A stretch of 64,000 nt of DNA from Sphingomonadaceae bacterium OTU29LAMAA1 (GTDB lineage Bacteria > Pseudomonadota > Alphaproteobacteria > Sphingomonadales > Sphingomonadaceae). Positions 25,984 through 34,766 of the stretch are shown here, piece after piece. Positions within the stretch are counted from its first letter, which is position 1. Every line of letters begins with the position of its first letter. The DNA is taken from NCBI GenBank assembly GCA_024072375.1, contig CP099617.1, positions 2,983,001 through 3,047,000 on the forward strand, given 5' to 3'. The position numbers and the translations under genes are program-made. The notes under the pieces were generated by a model. That model had not been told where the DNA came from. It did no database searches and saw only the letters and a list, made by a program, of their open reading frames with translations.

Positions 25984-28878
25984 TCAGAAGCTGTAGCGGA
26001 CACCTGCGTAGAACTGTCGCCCGCTCTGAAAGTAATCCTGCACGCGTTCGGCGACGAAGTCCGAATAGGAGATCGTCGGTTCGTTGGTGAGGTTGATCCC
26101 TTCCAGGCTGAACGTCAGGCTCTTGCCGATCCGATAGGACAGCGAGAAATCGACGTACGTGGCCGCCGTGTTGCCGGCGACGTCGGTGTTGTAGCTTGCA
26201 GGCACCGCCGTCAGGTATTTGTCGCGGTAGTTGCCTGACACTCGCGCCTGGAACGGGCCCTGTTCGTAGTAGATCGTGGCGTTAAAGGCGTTTTTCGACA
26301 GGTTGAGCAACGGCTGGGAGACGACGGCCGAGGCGCCGCTGGTCGCGCTAACAAAATAGTCGATGTCGGAATCGACGTACGTGTAGTTCGCTAGAATGCC
26401 GAAGTTGGAGAGGAACGACGGCAGGAAGGTGAGGGCCTGCTGGTAATTGAGTTCCAGCCCCTTCAGCGGCCCACCGGGCGTGTTCACCACGTTCGAAATC
26501 TGGAACAGGTCGCCGCTGGTCACGCCGGTGCCTGCAAGCAGCGAATCGGGCAAGCCGGTGCTGGAGAACGGCGCAGATGTCGTTATGTTCTGCACATAGG
26601 TCGAGATGTCCTTGTAGAACACGCCTGCCGACAGGATCGCACCACGGGCGGGGTACCATTCCACCGCGAAATCGACGGTCTTCGCGCGATAGGGTTCGAG
26701 CTGCGGATTGCCTGTCGTCACCGCGCGCGACGCGCCGGCGACAGATACATTCGTTGCCGCCGAGATGCTGCCGAGCCCGGGGCGGGCCATGACCTTCGCC
26801 AGCCCGAAGCGCACCAGCAGCGTGTCGGTGGGCTCGACTACTAGATTGAGCGACGGCAGGTCGTCGTCATACGACCGCCCGACGACGGTCCATTCGAATC
26901 CACTCGGGTTCACCGTGGCAGGCACGGTCGCGTAAAAACCGGATTCCTGTTTGGTGTGGACGCGGCGGTAACCGACGTCGCCGCGCACCGGTACACCGCC
27001 GATGTCGAACTTGAAGGCCGCTTGGACGTAACCGCCGGTATCGTCCTCGCTGACCGTGCGATTGTCGCCACGCGCACTCGCCGTGGTTTCCGACAGCAGG
27101 AAGCGACCCGAATTGCCGAACACGCCATAGGCGGAGGCGATCGCATCGCTGTTCGGCGACAGCCAGCAGCGATCCGTGCCGGCGGGCAGATTCAGCCCGC
27201 GCAGGCCGCAATATTGTTCGGTGACCGAAGCCAGGCTGGTTCCGGCGGGCAGGTTGGGGATGTTGCCCTCGCCCGACGCGAAACGCTGGCCGCGACCGAT
27301 GAATTCATAGCTCTTGCGCTGGAACCCGGCGGTCAGCGTCAGCATATCGTTGACGCGGAACGTGAAATCGGCCTGCCCGGTCTTGTAGATATTGTCGTTG
27401 AAGTTGGGGCGCAGGCGAATTTCCGGGCCGCTCGCACCAGTGCCGCCGCCGGGTGCGATCCGCGATGGCCCCAGATACCACTGATTTGGATCGGTGACAT
27501 CGAAGCCATAGTTGATCGCCGGAAAGTTCATCCCGGAAGTTCGCATGTCGTAGGAATAGCCGTCGGCGTTCTGTCGATCGATTTGGGTGATGTAGTCGAC
27601 CGCGTTGTTGAAGTCGTTCTTGACGTAACCGCCGAGCAGGCTGACCTTGAACCGGTCGCTGAACTCATGTTCGGCATTCAAGGTATATTGCTGGAAGACG
27701 GTTGAGTATCGATCGACATAGTTTTCCGAACGCACGTCGACGTTGTCGAGCGCCATGTAGGTCGCCGTGCCGTTCTCATCGACTGCGATATCGCGTACGA
27801 CGACCTCGGGCTTGCCGCCCGTCGATGCGGGTCGGCTGAGCGAGATGGATTCGAGCTGACGTTCGTTCCGGGTCGCTCGGAAGCGGCTGATGAGCCCGTC
27901 CAGCGTGATCGTCGTCGCCGGTTCGGGGCGCCATTGAAGCGATCCCGTGATGCCCAGCCGCTGCGTTTTCTGGCGGTAATCTTGGTAGCGCAGGAAGCGC
28001 GGGTATCGTGTGTTGACGTTGCTCGCCAGCGCATAAGCGGCGGGATTGGTGCCGGCGCAGAGGCTGGCGTTGGTCGCCGGGTTGCAGAAGCCGCCATCGG
28101 CGTTGCCCTGCTGCCATCCGACGGTCGAGACGCCGTTCTGGATCAGGTTGCGTTCGGAGAAGGCGATCGACGATGCGATGCCGATCTCGCCGATGCCGGT
28201 ATCCCAGCGGTTGCTGCCGAGGATCGCGAACCGTGGGTCCAGCGAGTGCGACAGGTCGTTGTACCCGCCCTGTGCGGAGACCGCGAGCACCTGCCTCTTC
28301 GAATCGAACGGCCGGCCGGTATGCAGGTCGACCGTTGCGCCGAGTGATCCTTCCTCTACGTTGGCAGAAGGCGTCTTGCGCACATCGATCTGGTTGAACA
28401 GCTCGGATGCGAAGACGTTGAAATCGAAACCGCGGCCGCGGTTGGACCCGGTCGTTGCCTGCGCCTCGATGCCGTTGATGCGCACGCGCGTGAAATCCGG
28501 GCCGAGGCCACGGACCGAGATGTTGCGGCCTTCGCCGCCGTCACGCGTAATTGTAACGCCGGGAACACGCTGGATCGATTCGGCGAGATTGTTGTCGGGA
28601 AATTTCGCGATATCTTCGGCGACGATGCTGTCGACCACGGAGTTGCTGTTGCGCTTGACGTCGAGCGCCCGTTCGAGGCTGCCGCGGAAGCCGGTGACGA
28701 CGATATCTTCGCCGGTCGTAGTATCTTCACCAACCACCGCAGGTTCGACCTGCTGGGGGGTCTGTACCGCAGGATCGGCCGCGGGCGCCACTTGCGCGTC
28801 GGCCGCGGACAGCGAGCCTGACAGCGCGAAGGCAACGAATCCGGTGGCGCCAAGCAGGCGCGATTTGTGCATGTACAT
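25984..28878 (-). CDS. TonB-dependent receptor for pectin oligosaccharides
   Basis: 964 residues from ATG 28878, with GGAGAGG upstream. A signal peptide ending SAADAQ is followed by a TonB box-like GEDIVVTGFRGSL and a plug (AKFPDNNLAESIQRVPGV, ISVRGLGPDFTRVRING). The 22-strand barrel ends with the FYAGVRYSF outer-membrane signal. The DIVVTGFRGSLERAL type belongs to the carbohydrate-importing TonB receptors of sphingomonads and Caulobacter. It is the first gene of the operon with GH28 and esterase genes, so polygalacturonate fragments are the likely substrate. Confidence 0.88.
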   Translation of the reverse strand: MYMHKSRLLGATGFVAFALSGSLSAADAQVAPAADPAVQTPQQVEPAVVGEDTTTGEDIVVTGFRGSLERALDVKRNSNSVVDSIVAEDIAKFPDNNLAESIQRVPGVTITRDGGEGRNISVRGLGPDFTRVRINGIEAQATTGSNRGRGFDFNVFASELFNQIDVRKTPSANVEEGSLGATVDLHTGRPFDSKRQVLAVSAQGGYNDLSHSLDPRFAILGSNRWDTGIGEIGIASSIAFSERNLIQNGVSTVGWQQGNADGGFCNPATNASLCAGTNPAAYALASNVNTRYPRFLRYQDYRQKTQRLGITGSLQWRPEPATTITLDGLISRFRATRNERQLESISLSRPASTGGKPEVVVRDIAVDENGTATYMALDNVDVRSENYVDRYSTVFQQYTLNAEHEFSDRFKVSLLGGYVKNDFNNAVDYITQIDRQNADGYSYDMRTSGMNFPAINYGFDVTDPNQWYLGPSRIAPGGGTGASGPEIRLRPNFNDNIYKTGQADFTFRVNDMLTLTAGFQRKSYEFIGRGQRFASGEGNIPNLPAGTSLASVTEQYCGLRGLNLPAGTDRCWLSPNSDAIASAYGVFGNSGRFLLSETTASARGDNRTVSEDDTGGYVQAAFKFDIGGVPVRGDVGYRRVHTKQESGFYATVPATVNPSGFEWTVVGRSYDDDLPSLNLVVEPTDTLLVRFGLAKVMARPGLGSISAATNVSVAGASRAVTTGNPQLEPYRAKTVDFAVEWYPARGAILSAGVFYKDISTYVQNITTSAPFSSTGLPDSLLAGTGVTSGDLFQISNVVNTPGGPLKGLELNYQQALTFLPSFLSNFGILANYTYVDSDIDYFVSATSGASAVVSQPLLNLSKNAFNATIYYEQGPFQARVSGNYRDKYLTAVPASYNTDVAGNTAATYVDFSLSYRIGKSLTFSLEGINLTNEPTISYSDFVAERVQDYFQSGRQFYAGVRYSF

Positions 28879-28942
28879 TGTGCCTCTCCATTCACAACTG
28901 ACTTGGTCGGCTGCCTGCTTGCCGTTGCTGCAGGTTCTGTTT

Positions 28943-28954
28943 GACACCGGTGTC
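28943..28954 (-). promoter_or_regulatory. LacI-family operator 1 upstream of the TonB receptor
   Basis: GACACCGGTGTC is a perfect 12-bp palindrome, with TTT flanks that extend it. It lies 65 nt upstream of the receptor ATG and is the kind of CG-centred site bound by LacI-family proteins. The locus encodes such a regulator. Confidence 0.65.
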
Positions 28955-28975
28955 TTTCATTGTTGGTCCGACAAA

Positions 28976-28992
28976 AGTCCACCGGTGTCAAA
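28976..28992 (-). promoter_or_regulatory. LacI-family operator 2 overlapping a TTGACA -35 element
   Basis: Read on the minus strand it is TTTGACACCGGTGG, a half-degenerate copy of operator 1. It contains a perfect TTGACA -35 hexamer, so binding would occlude the promoter. The two centres are about 35 bp apart. Confidence 0.6.
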
Positions 28993-29451
28993 TGGAAATG
29001 TCAGCAAGGCTTACGTGCGTCCAGACTGGACTGACGTGGTTACCTATTGCTTCGGTTGAGAAGGGTAGGTGACTGCACACTGCAGCAGCGTCGCCGCTCC
29101 ACCTCGGCAGGAACGGATCTTATGAAGGCTGGCAACGACGCGAACATTAAGTACGATCGTCCCGAAAGAGCCAAGGTCCGCCTGTCTGCCGTGTTTCCGC
29201 CAGATACCAAAACTTTCGTCCTACGGACACGGAGGGTAGTCATAGACCTAAAACGCAATTCAGATGCTCTGCCGACACCATAGGGACACCAAGTCTATCA
29301 TCGATCCGGTAGCAGTTAGAATTTACATGAACGACTGGCAGAAGTTGGGCATCGGGCAGGCACTTTGAAGGTCCGGAAATGGGTCAATTGTGTATCTGTG
29401 GGTGTATGTCGATATGCCATCAGGCTTTAGAAACATTCGAAAGTCCAACGT
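28993..29451. other. Intergenic region (459 bp)
   Basis: Upstream region of the pectin operon. It contains one 60-bp repeat at 29326-29385. Short frames exist (for example 29047-29283) but have no convincing start or composition. Confidence 0.5.
29326..29385 (+). repeat. 60-bp intergenic repeat, copy 2 of 11
   Basis: CATGAACGACTGGCAGAAGT start and GGAAATGGGTC end; 60 bp. Confidence 0.65.
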
Positions 29452-29688
29452 TTAAAGATCGACGCCTGCGGCGATGGCTTCCAGCCGCTTTATACGGGCA
29501 CGCAGGTCTGCTATCTCGATCCTTGCCGTTATCACCTGATGGGGCGACATGGTCGCGACGTCCATAGGCTGCGGCGGTTTTGGCTCTTCGTGGCGCAGGA
29601 TCCGGCCGACGAAGAACATGCCTGCTCCTATCACCAGAGTGACGATGGTGCTGATGGTAAGCAGGCAAACCAGAATGATGGCAGTCAT
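29452..29688 (-). CDS. Small membrane protein with C-terminal coiled coil (PspB-like layout)
   Basis: 78 residues: an N-terminal transmembrane helix (AIILVCLLTISTIVTLVIGAG), a Pro-rich stretch, then ITARIEIADLRARIKRLEAI. The order (membrane helix, then a heptad ending R-x-x-RLE) recalls PspB, which holds the phage-shock complex at the inner membrane, but sequence identity looks low. It begins 28 nt after the exporter permease stop and is probably the last gene of that operon. Confidence 0.6.
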   Translation of the reverse strand: MTAIILVCLLTISTIVTLVIGAGMFFVGRILRHEEPKPPQPMDVATMSPHQVITARIEIADLRARIKRLEAIAAGVDL

Positions 29689-29716
29689 ATGGTTGTCCTC
29701 GTCGCAGCAAATATTG

Positions 29717-32206
29717 TCATTCGTACCTCAGGGCATGGATCGGGTTGGCAGCAGCGATGCGGATTGCGTGACCTGCGACGGTAACGACGGCAATTAGCAG
29801 GGCGAGTCCGCCCGCGGCAAGGAACGGCAGCGGCGTCAACGCGATGCGTTCGTCGAAGCCGGCAAGCCAGTGGCGCATCGCGAGATAGGCGAGCGGCCAA
29901 GCGATGACGTTGGCGATCAGCACCGGCTTCGAGAATTGCCAGACCAGCAGCCGCACGATGTCGCGGGTCTTGGCGCCCAGCACCTTACGAATGCCGATCT
30001 CCTTGGTGCGCCGTTCCGCGGTGAAGGCGGCAAGGCCGAACAGGCCGAGGCAGCCGATAACGACCGCGAGCAGAGCGAAGGCCGCGAACATCGTGCCGAG
30101 CGCCTGGTCGTCGCGGTAGAGTTCCGCCGCGGCATCGTCGGAGAATCGCGCCTGGAACGGTACGGTCGGCACCACCCGCTTCCACGCCGCGCCGATCCGC
30201 TGCATCAGTGCGGCGGGATCGCGATCGGCGAAACGCACCACCATGAAGCTCAGTCCGGCGTCGGTATGGTAATAAGCGACCGGATCGATCGGCTCGCGAT
30301 AGCCGCGGAAGCGGGTATCGGCGACGACGCCGACGATCGTGGCCGGCACCGCATTGGGCGGCACCTGCGCGATCGTCAGCCCGACCTGCTTGCCGATCGC
30401 CGCGGCGGGCGTGGCAAAGCCCAGTTGCCGCGCGGCGGCGACGTTGACGACGATGTTCATGCCGCGCGCGATCAGCGCCTGTTCGCTGGCTTCGCTGATC
30501 GGTACCGGCGTGCTGGCATCGTCGAGCGCATAGGCGCGCGAAAAGCCGCGGCCGGCGATCATCCGCATGCCCATCGTCTTGAAGAAGCCATAACCGACGC
30601 GGTAGGTGCCGAGGTCGCTGGAGGGGCGCCCCGGAATGATGACGCCGCTGTTGATCCGCGACGGCGTGTTCATCGCGATCTGGGTGCGCGCCACCGAGCT
30701 GACGCCGGGCACCCGGGCGATCTCCTGCTCCAGCGCGGCTACCGAAGGCAGCACCTGCGACCGGTTCATATTGTCGATCTGGACCAGCCCTTCGCGGACG
30801 AAGCCCGGGTCGGTGTCGCGGGTGTGGCGGGTCTGGGCATAGACGACGCCGGTGCAGACGATCAGCCCGATCGAGATCGCGAACTGGCCGACGACGAGTA
30901 CGTTGCGCAACCGCCCCGATCCGGCGGTGTCGGCCGCGGACTTGTTCGCCTTCAGCACCTGCGCCGGTTGGAAACGGGTGAGGTAGAAAGCGGGATAGAG
31001 GCCGCCGACCAACCCGACGAGCAGCGTCAGCATGACGGCGGGCAGCAGGATACCGTCGCTACCCAGATAGGCGAGCGGAATGCCGGCATTGAGAAATTGG
31101 CGCAGCCACGGCAACGTCAGCTCGACCAAGCCAAGTCCGAATACGGTCGCCAGGGTGGCGACGATCAGCGATTCGGTCAGGAACTGCACCACCAACTGCT
31201 GCCGCGATGCGCCGAGCACCTTGCGCAACGCCACTTCGCGGGCGCGTTGCGACGCCCGCGCGGTGGCGAGGTTGGTGAAGTTGATACAGGCCATCACGAG
31301 GATCAGGACGGCGAGCACCGCGAAGGTGACGACGGTCGTGCGATCGCCGTCGTTGCCGGCGGGTCCGTATTTGGCGTCGCCCAGATGGATATCGGTCAGC
31401 GGCGTCAGCCTGAACGCCGCATTCTCGACTTCGCTGACCAGCTTGCCGTCGACGGTGTCCTTGGGGGCTTTGCGCAGCGACCAGGCGCGCAGCTGCGCGT
31501 CGACCGCGCCCGCATCGGCGCCGGCGCGCAGCTTGTAATAGTTATAGCCGTTGTTCCAGTTCCAGGACTCCGCCTCGCCGGGACCTAGGCGATCCGGGGT
31601 GTGCAGGGCGATCATCGACGGTCGGTTGTGCGCATTCCTGGGCAGGTCGGCGAAGACCCCCGACACGCGATAGGCGCGCTGTCCGTCGCGGGTCAGGACC
31701 GTCACCGTCCGACCGATAACGTCGATCGAGCGGAACAGCGTTTCCGCCTGACGTGCCGAAACGACGATGCTGTTGGCGTCGCGCAATGCCCCCGTTGCGC
31801 TGCCTCGCAGGAAAGGCAGGGCAAAGATGCGGAAGAAGTCCTTGTCGACCAGCGTGACCGTCTGCTGCTGCGGTTCGCCGCGGACCAGCAGGATCGGCTG
31901 CCAGTTGAACATGTACGACGCATATTCGACCTGCGGGAAATCCTGCGCCAGCGCCGGACCGATCGCATAGGGCGTCGCCTGCTGGCTCGCGCGCCGCCCG
32001 GTCTGCGGATCGGTGAAGGTCTGCTGCAGCTGGTAGACGCGATCCGCGTCGGGCACGAACCGGTCGTACGACAGTTGATCGCGGACGAAGAGCAGGATCA
32101 GCATGCATGCCGCCAGCCCGAGCGCGAGGCCAGCGACGGTGATGATCGCGTAGGTGCGGTTCTTGAGCAGGGCGCGGACGCCGGTGGTCAGGTAATTGCG
32201 CCACAT
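29717..32206 (-). CDS. MacB/FtsX-type ABC transporter permease
   Basis: 829 residues. An N-terminal membrane helix (YAIITVAGLALGLAACMLILL) is followed by a MacB_PCD periplasmic domain (about 40-260). Three helices are grouped near 290-420, a second periplasmic part follows, and the C-terminal FtsX core (AFTAERRTKEIGIRKVLGAK) has its helices. The duplicated EVALRKVLGAS/EIGIRKVLGAK coupling helices contact the ATPase. It works with the adaptor and ATPase genes just upstream as a mechanotransmission-type exporter. Confidence 0.85.
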   Translation of the reverse strand: MWRNYLTTGVRALLKNRTYAIITVAGLALGLAACMLILLFVRDQLSYDRFVPDADRVYQLQQTFTDPQTGRRASQQATPYAIGPALAQDFPQVEYASYMFNWQPILLVRGEPQQQTVTLVDKDFFRIFALPFLRGSATGALRDANSIVVSARQAETLFRSIDVIGRTVTVLTRDGQRAYRVSGVFADLPRNAHNRPSMIALHTPDRLGPGEAESWNWNNGYNYYKLRAGADAGAVDAQLRAWSLRKAPKDTVDGKLVSEVENAAFRLTPLTDIHLGDAKYGPAGNDGDRTTVVTFAVLAVLILVMACINFTNLATARASQRAREVALRKVLGASRQQLVVQFLTESLIVATLATVFGLGLVELTLPWLRQFLNAGIPLAYLGSDGILLPAVMLTLLVGLVGGLYPAFYLTRFQPAQVLKANKSAADTAGSGRLRNVLVVGQFAISIGLIVCTGVVYAQTRHTRDTDPGFVREGLVQIDNMNRSQVLPSVAALEQEIARVPGVSSVARTQIAMNTPSRINSGVIIPGRPSSDLGTYRVGYGFFKTMGMRMIAGRGFSRAYALDDASTPVPISEASEQALIARGMNIVVNVAAARQLGFATPAAAIGKQVGLTIAQVPPNAVPATIVGVVADTRFRGYREPIDPVAYYHTDAGLSFMVVRFADRDPAALMQRIGAAWKRVVPTVPFQARFSDDAAAELYRDDQALGTMFAAFALLAVVIGCLGLFGLAAFTAERRTKEIGIRKVLGAKTRDIVRLLVWQFSKPVLIANVIAWPLAYLAMRHWLAGFDERIALTPLPFLAAGGLALLIAVVTVAGHAIRIAAANPIHALRYE

Positions 32207-32223
32207 GGGTCGGATCCTTCAGG

Positions 32224-32904
32224 TCAGGCTGCGCGGCGGGTTTCGACGAGCACGCGGCCGTCGAGGATGTCGACGGTGCGCTGCGCGAAGGCGGCATGGG
32301 CGGGCGAGTGAGTGACCATGGCGATCGTCGCGCCCTCGTCGTTCAGCGTCCGCAGCATCCGCATCACCTCGTCGCCATGCGCGGTATCGAGGTTGCCGGT
32401 GGGTTCGTCGGCTAGGATCAGCTTGGGTTCGCCGACGACGGCGCGGGCGACGGCGACGCGCTGCTGCTGGCCTCCCGACAATTGGCTGGGGCGATGCCGG
32501 GCGCGATGACCGATGCCGACCTTGTCCATTACCGCATCGACGCGTTCGCGGCGGTGTGCGGCGGGTATGCCGTGGTACAGCAGGGCCAGCTCGATGTTCT
32601 CGCGCACGGTCAGTTCGTCGACCAGGTTGAAGCTCTGGAAGATGAAGCCGATCGCGGATTTGCGGATGTCGGACAACGCCGCTTCGTTGAGGCCGGCGAC
32701 CTCGGTTCCGTCGAACAGGTACGATCCAGACGAAGGGCGATCGAGCATGCCGATGATGTTGAGCAGCGTCGACTTGCCGCAGCCCGACGGCCCCATGATC
32801 GCGACGAACTCGCCGCGTGCGATCGAGAGGTCGATACCGTCGAGCGCCGACGTTTCGATCATGTCGGTGCGGTAGACGCGCGAGAGATTGGTCATGCGGA
32901 GCAT
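32224..32904 (-). CDS. MacB/LolD-type ABC transporter ATPase
   Basis: 226 residues from ATG 32904. Walker A is GPSGCGKST, the Q-loop is in FIFQSFN, the signature is [14 protein letters not shown], Walker B is [12 protein letters not shown] and the switch His is in VTHSP. This is the MacB/LolD subfamily that pairs with FtsX-type permeases. It sits between the adaptor (23 nt upstream) and the permease (17 nt downstream). The start was placed at the first methionine before the LSRVYRT strand. Confidence 0.9.
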   Translation of the reverse strand: MLRMTNLSRVYRTDMIETSALDGIDLSIARGEFVAIMGPSGCGKSTLLNIIGMLDRPSSGSYLFDGTEVAGLNEAALSDIRKSAIGFIFQSFNLVDELTVRENIELALLYHGIPAAHRRERVDAVMDKVGIGHRARHRPSQLSGGQQQRVAVARAVVGEPKLILADEPTGNLDTAHGDEVMRMLRTLNDEGATIAMVTHSPAHAAFAQRTVDILDGRVLVETRRAA

Positions 32905-32927
32905 CGCGAGGAAGCCTTTCGAAGGGG

Positions 32928-34235
32928 TCAATTGGCGGAAAGATCGAGCCGCGTCTTGTCGACGAGGCCGGTATAGGGGGAGGTGACGACACGCTCGCCG
33001 CGATCGAGACCGTCGAGCACCTCGATGACATCGCTGTTGCGACGGCCGAGGCGGACGGAGCGTTTTGCCGCCGATCGGCCGTCCGGCGCGACGACGAACA
33101 CCCACGATCCGCCGGTGTCGTTGTAGAAGGCACCGTTGGGAAGCAGCCGGGCGGGGGCGGGGTCGCTCAACGTCAGTTTGGTCTGCATCGTCTGGCCGCG
33201 TTGCAGATTGGCGGGTTCGCCGCTGGTGAACACCAGATCGACCTCGAACGCGCCGTTCTTCACCTGCGGATAGATCTTGGCCACCTTCAGCGCATACGCC
33301 TTGCCGTTCCAGTCGATCGAGGCGGTCTGGTTCGGCGCAACGCGGCCGAGGTAATATTCGTCGACCGAGGCGACGAGCTTCGAGCGGCCGACGCTGTCGA
33401 TCTGGCCGATCCGCTCGCCGCGGCTCATCGACTGGCCGAGCTGGATCGAAAAGGCGGTAAGCTGGCCCGATACCGGCGCGCGCAGGTTGAGCGCGTCGAG
33501 ACTGCCGCGCGCGATGTCGAGGCTGGCATTGAGCGACGCGGCGGACGTGCGCAGCTGCGCGAGCTGGCTCGACTGGAGCCGTTCGTCGGTCGCCTGCGCG
33601 GAGCGCAGCACATCCTGACGCCGACGCTGGTACGCATAATCGTCGGTCGTGTCCTTGAACGTCCGCCCCGCCACGAAGCCCCTGGCGGCAAGCGGCGCCT
33701 GCACCTCATATTGGCGACGCGCCTTGGTCGCGGCGAGTTCCGCCTCGATCCGGTCGCGCTCGTTCTGGTTGCGGCTTTGGGCCAGTGCCAATTCCTGGCT
33801 GCGCATCGAATTGATCTGCTGCGTCACCTCGGTCTGGCGGGCGAGGACGGAAAGCTGCAGTTCGGCGTTGGACAAGGTGGCGAGCGACTGGCCCTGTTGG
33901 ACCATCGCGCCGTCCTCGACCAGAATCTGGTCGACCCGGCCACCCTCGACCGCATCGAGATAGACGGTGACGAGCGGCGTGACGCGGGCGCGCAGCGGCA
34001 GGAAATCCTCGAACCTGCCATCGGTGACGGTCGAGATGGTCAGGCGCGATGCGGCGATGCTCTGGCTGTCGGCGGCAGGCGCCAGCCAATAGGCACCGAT
34101 CCCGGTCGCGGCGAGCGAGGCGGCGACAATGCCGCCCTTCAGCCGCTGGGACAGGCCGCGGCGGGCGACGACACGATCCATGCCGCCGCCACTGACCGGG
34201 CGGACTTTGGAGAGGGTATCGGGGTCGACAGGCAT
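32928..34235 (-). CDS. Periplasmic adaptor (HlyD/MacA-like) of the ABC exporter
   Basis: 435 residues. One N-terminal membrane helix (about 34-52, GIVAASLAATGIGAYWL) is followed by a lipoyl half-motif (VEGGRVDQILVEDGAMVQQG), an alpha-hairpin coiled coil (about 130-250), the second lipoyl half (LNLRAPVSGQLTAF) and the beta-barrel and membrane-proximal domains. It would link the ABC pump to an outer-membrane channel. It is the first large gene of the operon after the small secreted protein and the sigma-54-like promoter. Confidence 0.87.
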   Translation of the reverse strand: MPVDPDTLSKVRPVSGGGMDRVVARRGLSQRLKGGIVAASLAATGIGAYWLAPAADSQSIAASRLTISTVTDGRFEDFLPLRARVTPLVTVYLDAVEGGRVDQILVEDGAMVQQGQSLATLSNAELQLSVLARQTEVTQQINSMRSQELALAQSRNQNERDRIEAELAATKARRQYEVQAPLAARGFVAGRTFKDTTDDYAYQRRRQDVLRSAQATDERLQSSQLAQLRTSAASLNASLDIARGSLDALNLRAPVSGQLTAFSIQLGQSMSRGERIGQIDSVGRSKLVASVDEYYLGRVAPNQTASIDWNGKAYALKVAKIYPQVKNGAFEVDLVFTSGEPANLQRGQTMQTKLTLSDPAPARLLPNGAFYNDTGGSWVFVVAPDGRSAAKRSVRLGRRNSDVIEVLDGLDRGERVVTSPYTGLVDKTRLDLSAN

Positions 34236-34370
34236 GACGGTTATGATCGATCCTTGAACGTGCCACCACCATCCGCAAACCTCGTGCCAGCCGCGCTACG
34301 AGGGACGGGGGATGGTCGTCCGCGCCCGAGTGTTCGGAAACGGACACCAGGCTGTTCGATCCCGGACATA

Positions 34371-34511
34371 TCAGCGGCCGGCGACGATCGTTGCGGGATA
34401 CAGTTCGGCCTGGGCGGGGACGGGCAGCACGGTGACGAAGGCGGTGAGCAGCGCGGCCGAGACGATGGCGGCGGTCAGCTGGGCGGCGCGGGCGAAGAGG
34501 GTGACAAACAT
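34371..34511 (-). CDS. Small secreted protein at the head of the exporter operon
   Basis: 46 residues from ATG 34511: a signal peptide (FARAAQLTAAIVSAALLTAF...PVPAQA) and a tail of only about 12 residues (ELYPATIVAGR). AAGGT lies upstream. It sits 48 nt after the sigma-54-like promoter and before the adaptor gene. Such short signal-peptide-dominated proteins are common in sphingomonads and their role is unknown; it could be a substrate or a signal for the exporter. Confidence 0.6.
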   Translation of the reverse strand: MFVTLFARAAQLTAAIVSAALLTAFVTVLPVPAQAELYPATIVAGR

Positions 34512-34558
34512 GGCAGGGTGACCTTTCGGCCGGCGGGATGCCGGACGATAAGGACGTC

Positions 34559-34573
34559 GCAGCAACCGTGCCA
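34559..34573 (-). promoter_or_regulatory. Sigma-54-type promoter of the exporter operon
   Basis: Read on the minus strand it is TGGCACGGTTGCTGC, with the invariant GG and GC dinucleotides 10 bases apart, close to the consensus TGGCACG-N4-TTGC. It lies 48 nt before the small secreted gene, and the neighbouring regulator contains a sigma-54 activator domain. Confidence 0.7.
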
Positions 34574-34713
34574 ATTACGAAAACCCAATTAATTCGGTGA
34601 CATGCCGGATGCGCATGGTCGGATTGGCGCATGCGCTGTCTGGTTACGTACGCCCGACTGCCCGCTATCGAACACCGCGGCACGGGGGCAGCAAGACGTG
34701 TCGTCACCGTGGC

Positions 34714-34728
34714 TGGCACGATTGTTGA
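34714..34728 (+). promoter_or_regulatory. Possible second sigma-54-type promoter before the response regulator
   Basis: TGGCACGATTGTTGA matches the -24 element exactly and the -12 element except that the invariant C is A. It stands 39 nt before the regulator ATG. The weak -12 makes this less certain than the divergent promoter. Confidence 0.45.
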
Positions 34729-34766
34729 TTACGGGGCATCGTACCGTCCTGGGAGAAGCGCACGCC

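Noticed and set aside
29047-29283. 78-codon plus-strand frame upstream of the pectin operon
   Set aside because: Arg-rich without ribosome site or recognisable pattern; treated as intergenic.
29870-31588. A 572-codon open frame on the plus strand inside the MacB-type permease
   Set aside because: Antisense shadow with His/Asp/Arg-rich composition; the minus-strand gene has clear FtsX and MacB motifs.
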